From: Woronichinia sp035285405
GTDB lineage: Bacteria; Cyanobacteriota; Cyanobacteriia; Cyanobacteriales; Microcystaceae
Assembly: GCA_035285405.1 (NCBI GenBank)
Contig: JAYKJI010000017.1
Location: forward strand, 1-6,466
Direction: 5' to 3'
Length of the DNA stretch: 6,466 nt
The notes under the pieces: generated by a model
Told to the model about the DNA's origin: nothing
Seen by the model: only the letters and a program-made list of their open reading frames with translations
Databases searched by the model: none
In this document: positions 4,762 through 6,466 of the stretch, piece by piece
Layout: every line of letters starts with the position of its first letter
Numbering within the stretch: position 1 is the first letter of the stretch
Position numbers and translations under genes: made by a program

Positions 4762-6016
4762 ATTGGCCTGATGGGGGATTGATCCGTTTTGGACGCTGAC
4801 TCGGTTCAGAAAATATGGCTCTCAATTGCTCTTGACGTTCGGGTGGGGTTTCCAGTCCTAAATTCCAAAGACTTTCATAGAAAAAGAAGGAGACTCCCGC
4901 AAAATCTTGAGATCTGGCCCATTGGACTTGCTCTTGGATTAACGGCATCGGCGTGGGACGACCTTTTAGACCAGACAAGATACCCACACTGACAGGGATA
5001 TGGTTTTTGGCCTTTTGGACTTCGGGCTGATTTAACTCTTTAATAAAATCCGCCATTTTGGAGCGATAAACTTGTAATACTAATTCCTCGATAAGTCCCT
5101 GTCTTTCCCAGCTATACCAATCACTAAGAAAACAGTTTTTAGAAAAAGTTTGGGGATTGGGGGAAACCGAAATTAGAATGTTAGGGTTTTGGGCTTTAAT
5201 TTGCTGAAAAAGGGTTTTGAAATAGGCACTAATTTTCTGCGATCGCCAATCGACCCAGGCTTGCCATTGCGGATCGGGGGTGACACAGTTTTCATTGGGA
5301 TTGAGGGCAATGGGGTTAGGCGGTAGTTGGCCGTTGTGTTCCTCTTGGTAGAGAGCCAGGGTAAAGGGATCATAGCCAAATTCGGCGGGATAGCCAAAAT
5401 GATCATCAAATTGGATACCGTCAATGGGGTAACGGGCAGCCAGGTCGAGAATTAAATCACTAATCAGTTGCTGTACCTCTGGATGCAAAGGATTTAGCCA
5501 AACTCGTGGGTGTTTTTTGCCCTCTAGCCAAAGGGTTTCGCCCTTCTGTGTTTGCGTTAACCAGGTGGGATGATGCTGGGCGATCGCGGATTCGGCTGGA
5601 GCCATAAAACCAAATTCAAACCAGGGAATAACCGTCATGCCCTGTTCATGGCCTTGGGTCAGCATTTTTTGCAACCAATCGGGGTTATTTTTGGTGATAG
5701 TCGGATCGGCTTCTATACCGTTTTCCTGAGCTACCTCACTGGGATAAAGGATATAGCCGCCATTCCAGACCGTGGGATAAAGGGTATTAAAGTGATGTTG
5801 GGATAGAGCCGCGATCGCGGTTTGGGTGTTGGTGGGAGTAAAGAGAACTTCACTGTCGATATTGGTTAACCATACGCCCCGCATTTCAGAAGGAATTTCC
5901 GGTTGACCCAATAAGGGCATAAATTTTGACCAGATTAAGATCCAGAGCAGCCCTGTTAAAAAACTGAATAATACGAGCAAGGATAACGGCGATCGCCGCT
6001 TAAAAATTCTTTTCAC
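4760..6016 (-). CDS. GHL10 (DUF187/YngK-like) glycosyl hydrolase family protein, membrane-anchored
   Basis: This 418-residue protein matches the glycosyl hydrolase-like 10 family, a TIM-barrel group common in cyanobacteria and Firmicutes. A basic N-terminus (KRIFKRRS) and one hydrophobic segment (about 11-29) indicate a membrane anchor with the catalytic domain outside the cytoplasm. The domain opens with MRGVWLTN (45-52), the usual GHL10 entry motif. It continues with VIPWFEFG (129-136), the barrel strand IDGIQFDDHFGYP (198-210), and ILISVSPNP (280-288). Glu134 and Asp204/Asp205 are candidate acidic catalytic residues. Activity in the family is mostly unproven; a role on cell-wall or extracellular polysaccharide is inferred. 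The start is GTG at 6016: the frame is closed upstream by TAA with no ATG between, and later ATGs would remove the anchor. The C-terminus (SQRPKRINPPSGQ) is a short basic tail. It is a single gene, convergent with the small gene, with its own promoter and terminator candidates. Confidence 0.9.
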   Translation of the reverse strand: MKRIFKRRSPLSLLVLFSFLTGLLWILIWSKFMPLLGQPEIPSEMRGVWLTNIDSEVLFTPTNTQTAIAALSQHHFNTLYPTVWNGGYILYPSEVAQENGIEADPTITKNNPDWLQKMLTQGHEQGMTVIPWFEFGFMAPAESAIAQHHPTWLTQTQKGETLWLEGKKHPRVWLNPLHPEVQQLISDLILDLAARYPIDGIQFDDHFGYPAEFGYDPFTLALYQEEHNGQLPPNPIALNPNENCVTPDPQWQAWVDWRSQKISAYFKTLFQQIKAQNPNILISVSPNPQTFSKNCFLSDWYSWERQGLIEELVLQVYRSKMADFIKELNQPEVQKAKNHIPVSVGILSGLKGRPTPMPLIQEQVQWARSQDFAGVSFFFYESLWNLGLETPPERQEQLRAIFSEPSQRPKRINPPSGQ

Positions 6017-6115
6017 AGCAAAATAAAAAGAAGAATCAGGGATAAAAGCTGAAGATGTTTAAAAAAGAGATTAACTTTTCTCAGAATACATCATCTGTTT
6101 TAGATCAGCCCAAAA

Positions 6116-6144
6116 ATTATAGAAAAATTAATTGTGTCTCTCTA
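6116..6144 (-). promoter_or_regulatory. Promoter candidate of the GHL10 gene
   Basis: On the - strand TAGAGA (6144-6139) and a perfect TATAAT (6121-6116) are 17 nt apart. A start near 6109 would give a leader of about 93 nt before the GTG at 6016. The -35 match is four of six. Confidence 0.4.
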
Positions 6145-6286
6145 CTTTTTTCATCTTAATATTGAGGCTAAATCGCTATTTTCTCCTGATAAATGATTTC
6201 TCCAAAAATGACCTTTGAGCAAAGTCTCGGAAAAGAAACGGCGATCGCCAAGTATCTTCTAACCGGATCAAGTTTATTGTTTTTTG

Positions 6287-6315
6287 TTGACCCTTGAAAA
6301 CTTTTGATGTATAAT
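6287..6315 (+). promoter_or_regulatory. Near-consensus sigma70 promoter reading out of the window
   Basis: TTGACC (6287-6292) and TATAAT (6310-6315) are exactly 17 nt apart, with five of six and six of six consensus matches. This is the best promoter in the window. Transcription should begin at about 6321-6323 and run to the right, towards a gene outside the window. Confidence 0.7.
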
Positions 6316-6320
6316 ATGTT

Positions 6321-6373
6321 GTCTAAATCTACTCAATTTACATTAGACCTGTTGGGAAATAAAAGAGAAACAG
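6321..6373 (+). other. Structured leader with two hairpins at the predicted transcript start
   Basis: GTCTAA (6321-6326) pairs with TTAGAC (6343-6348), so the transcript would begin with a stem-loop. Directly after it, CTGTT (6349-6353) pairs with AACAG (6369-6373) around GGGAAATAAAAGAGA. Both stems are short. A 5'-terminal hairpin can protect an mRNA from decay. No riboswitch class is recognisable. Confidence 0.35.
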
Positions 6374-6466
6374 AAAGTTTGCACAGTAAGGATTTCATCA
6401 TCTCTTACCAATTAGGCAGCATTCAAATAGAAGTTCCATAAACCAGTAGAATTCAACATCAAGCGG

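Larger units (their letters stand above)
6017..6466. other. Intergenic region at the right edge, no convincing gene
   Basis: These 450 AT-rich bases hold the 5' region of the GHL10 gene on the - strand, one HIP1 site (6241-6248), and a strong + strand promoter (6287-6315) followed by a leader that can fold into hairpins. Only short open frames are present: 34 codons at 6055-6159, 34 at 6193-6297 and 41 at 6316-6441. None has a good ribosome binding site. The gene served by the + promoter must lie beyond the window, or the product is a non-coding RNA. Confidence 0.6.

Noticed and set aside
6055..6159. 34-codon ORF starting MFKKEINFSQN
   Set aside because: It lies across the GHL10 promoter region on the other strand, has no ribosome binding site and a composition typical of AT-rich non-coding DNA.
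6193..6297. 34-codon ORF starting MISPKMTFEQSLGKE
   Set aside because: No ribosome binding site and no known family. It reads a HIP1 site as Ala-Ile-Ala as real genes often do, but that alone is weak, and it ends in the promoter region.
6316..6441. 41-codon ORF (MLSKSTQFTLDLL...) at the right edge
   Set aside because: Its ATG directly abuts the TATAAT of the strong promoter, so the transcript would start inside the ORF; there is no ribosome binding site and no recognisable family.
6398..6466. Open - strand frame entering from the right edge (22 codons ending in TGA)
   Set aside because: It is too short to judge, contains no recognisable motif and runs opposite to the strong promoter; a second frame is open over nearly the same length.
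1..6466. CRISPR array, tRNA, rRNA or transposase
   Set aside because: I saw no regularly spaced repeats, no cloverleaf with a CCA-type end, no rRNA-like sequence and no transposase reading frame on either strand.

Overview
The window looks like chromosomal DNA from a cyanobacterium, most likely a unicellular AT-rich type (Microcystis, Cyanothece or Gloeothece-like). The main sign is the octamer GCGATCGC (HIP1), which occurs 12 times in 6.5 kb; about 0.1 would be expected by chance at equal base frequencies. The proteins fit this: a bacterial GBA2-like GH116 enzyme, a coiled-coil protein with a distinctive C-terminal tail, and a GHL10-type glycosyl hydrolase. The genus is an inference.

Layout, left to right. 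(1) The left edge carries the last 25 codons of a BrnT-type toxin and the complete BrnA-type antitoxin gene, overlapping by 38 nt. (2) A 313-nt gap holds a decayed palindrome, a HIP1 site, a perfect TATAAT box and a 13-codon mini-ORF. (3) A full-length GH116 beta-glucosidase/glucosylceramidase (801 aa, + strand) has every active-site residue I could place. (4) A convergent 202-aa coiled-coil protein of unknown function has a stop codon that interlocks with the GH116 stop in a single TTAA. (5) A short divergent region leads to an exported L,D-transpeptidase (YkuD domain, 169 aa) on the + strand. (6) A small unrecognised protein (about 64 aa, + strand) follows, with its best start at a GTG behind a strong Shine-Dalgarno sequence. 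(7) A compact two-hairpin bidirectional terminator comes next. (8) A membrane-anchored GHL10 (DUF187/YngK-like) glycosyl hydrolase lies on the - strand with a GTG start. (9) A 450-nt region without a convincing gene holds a promoter for the GHL10 gene on one strand. On the other strand it has a near-consensus sigma70 promoter, followed by a hairpin-forming leader that runs off the right edge.

There is little operon structure. Apart from the toxin-antitoxin pair, the genes are single units, mostly convergent or divergent. Three of them act on glycans (GH116, L,D-transpeptidase, GHL10). Their predicted compartments differ: GH116 in the cytoplasm, the transpeptidase in the periplasm, and GHL10 anchored with its domain outside. 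I see no evidence that they form one pathway. I found no tRNA, rRNA, CRISPR array, insertion sequence or obvious defence island beyond the BrnTA pair. The least explained parts are the coiled-coil protein's conserved-looking ends, the small protein after the transpeptidase, the GH116 5' region, and the strong promoter with structured leader at the right edge.
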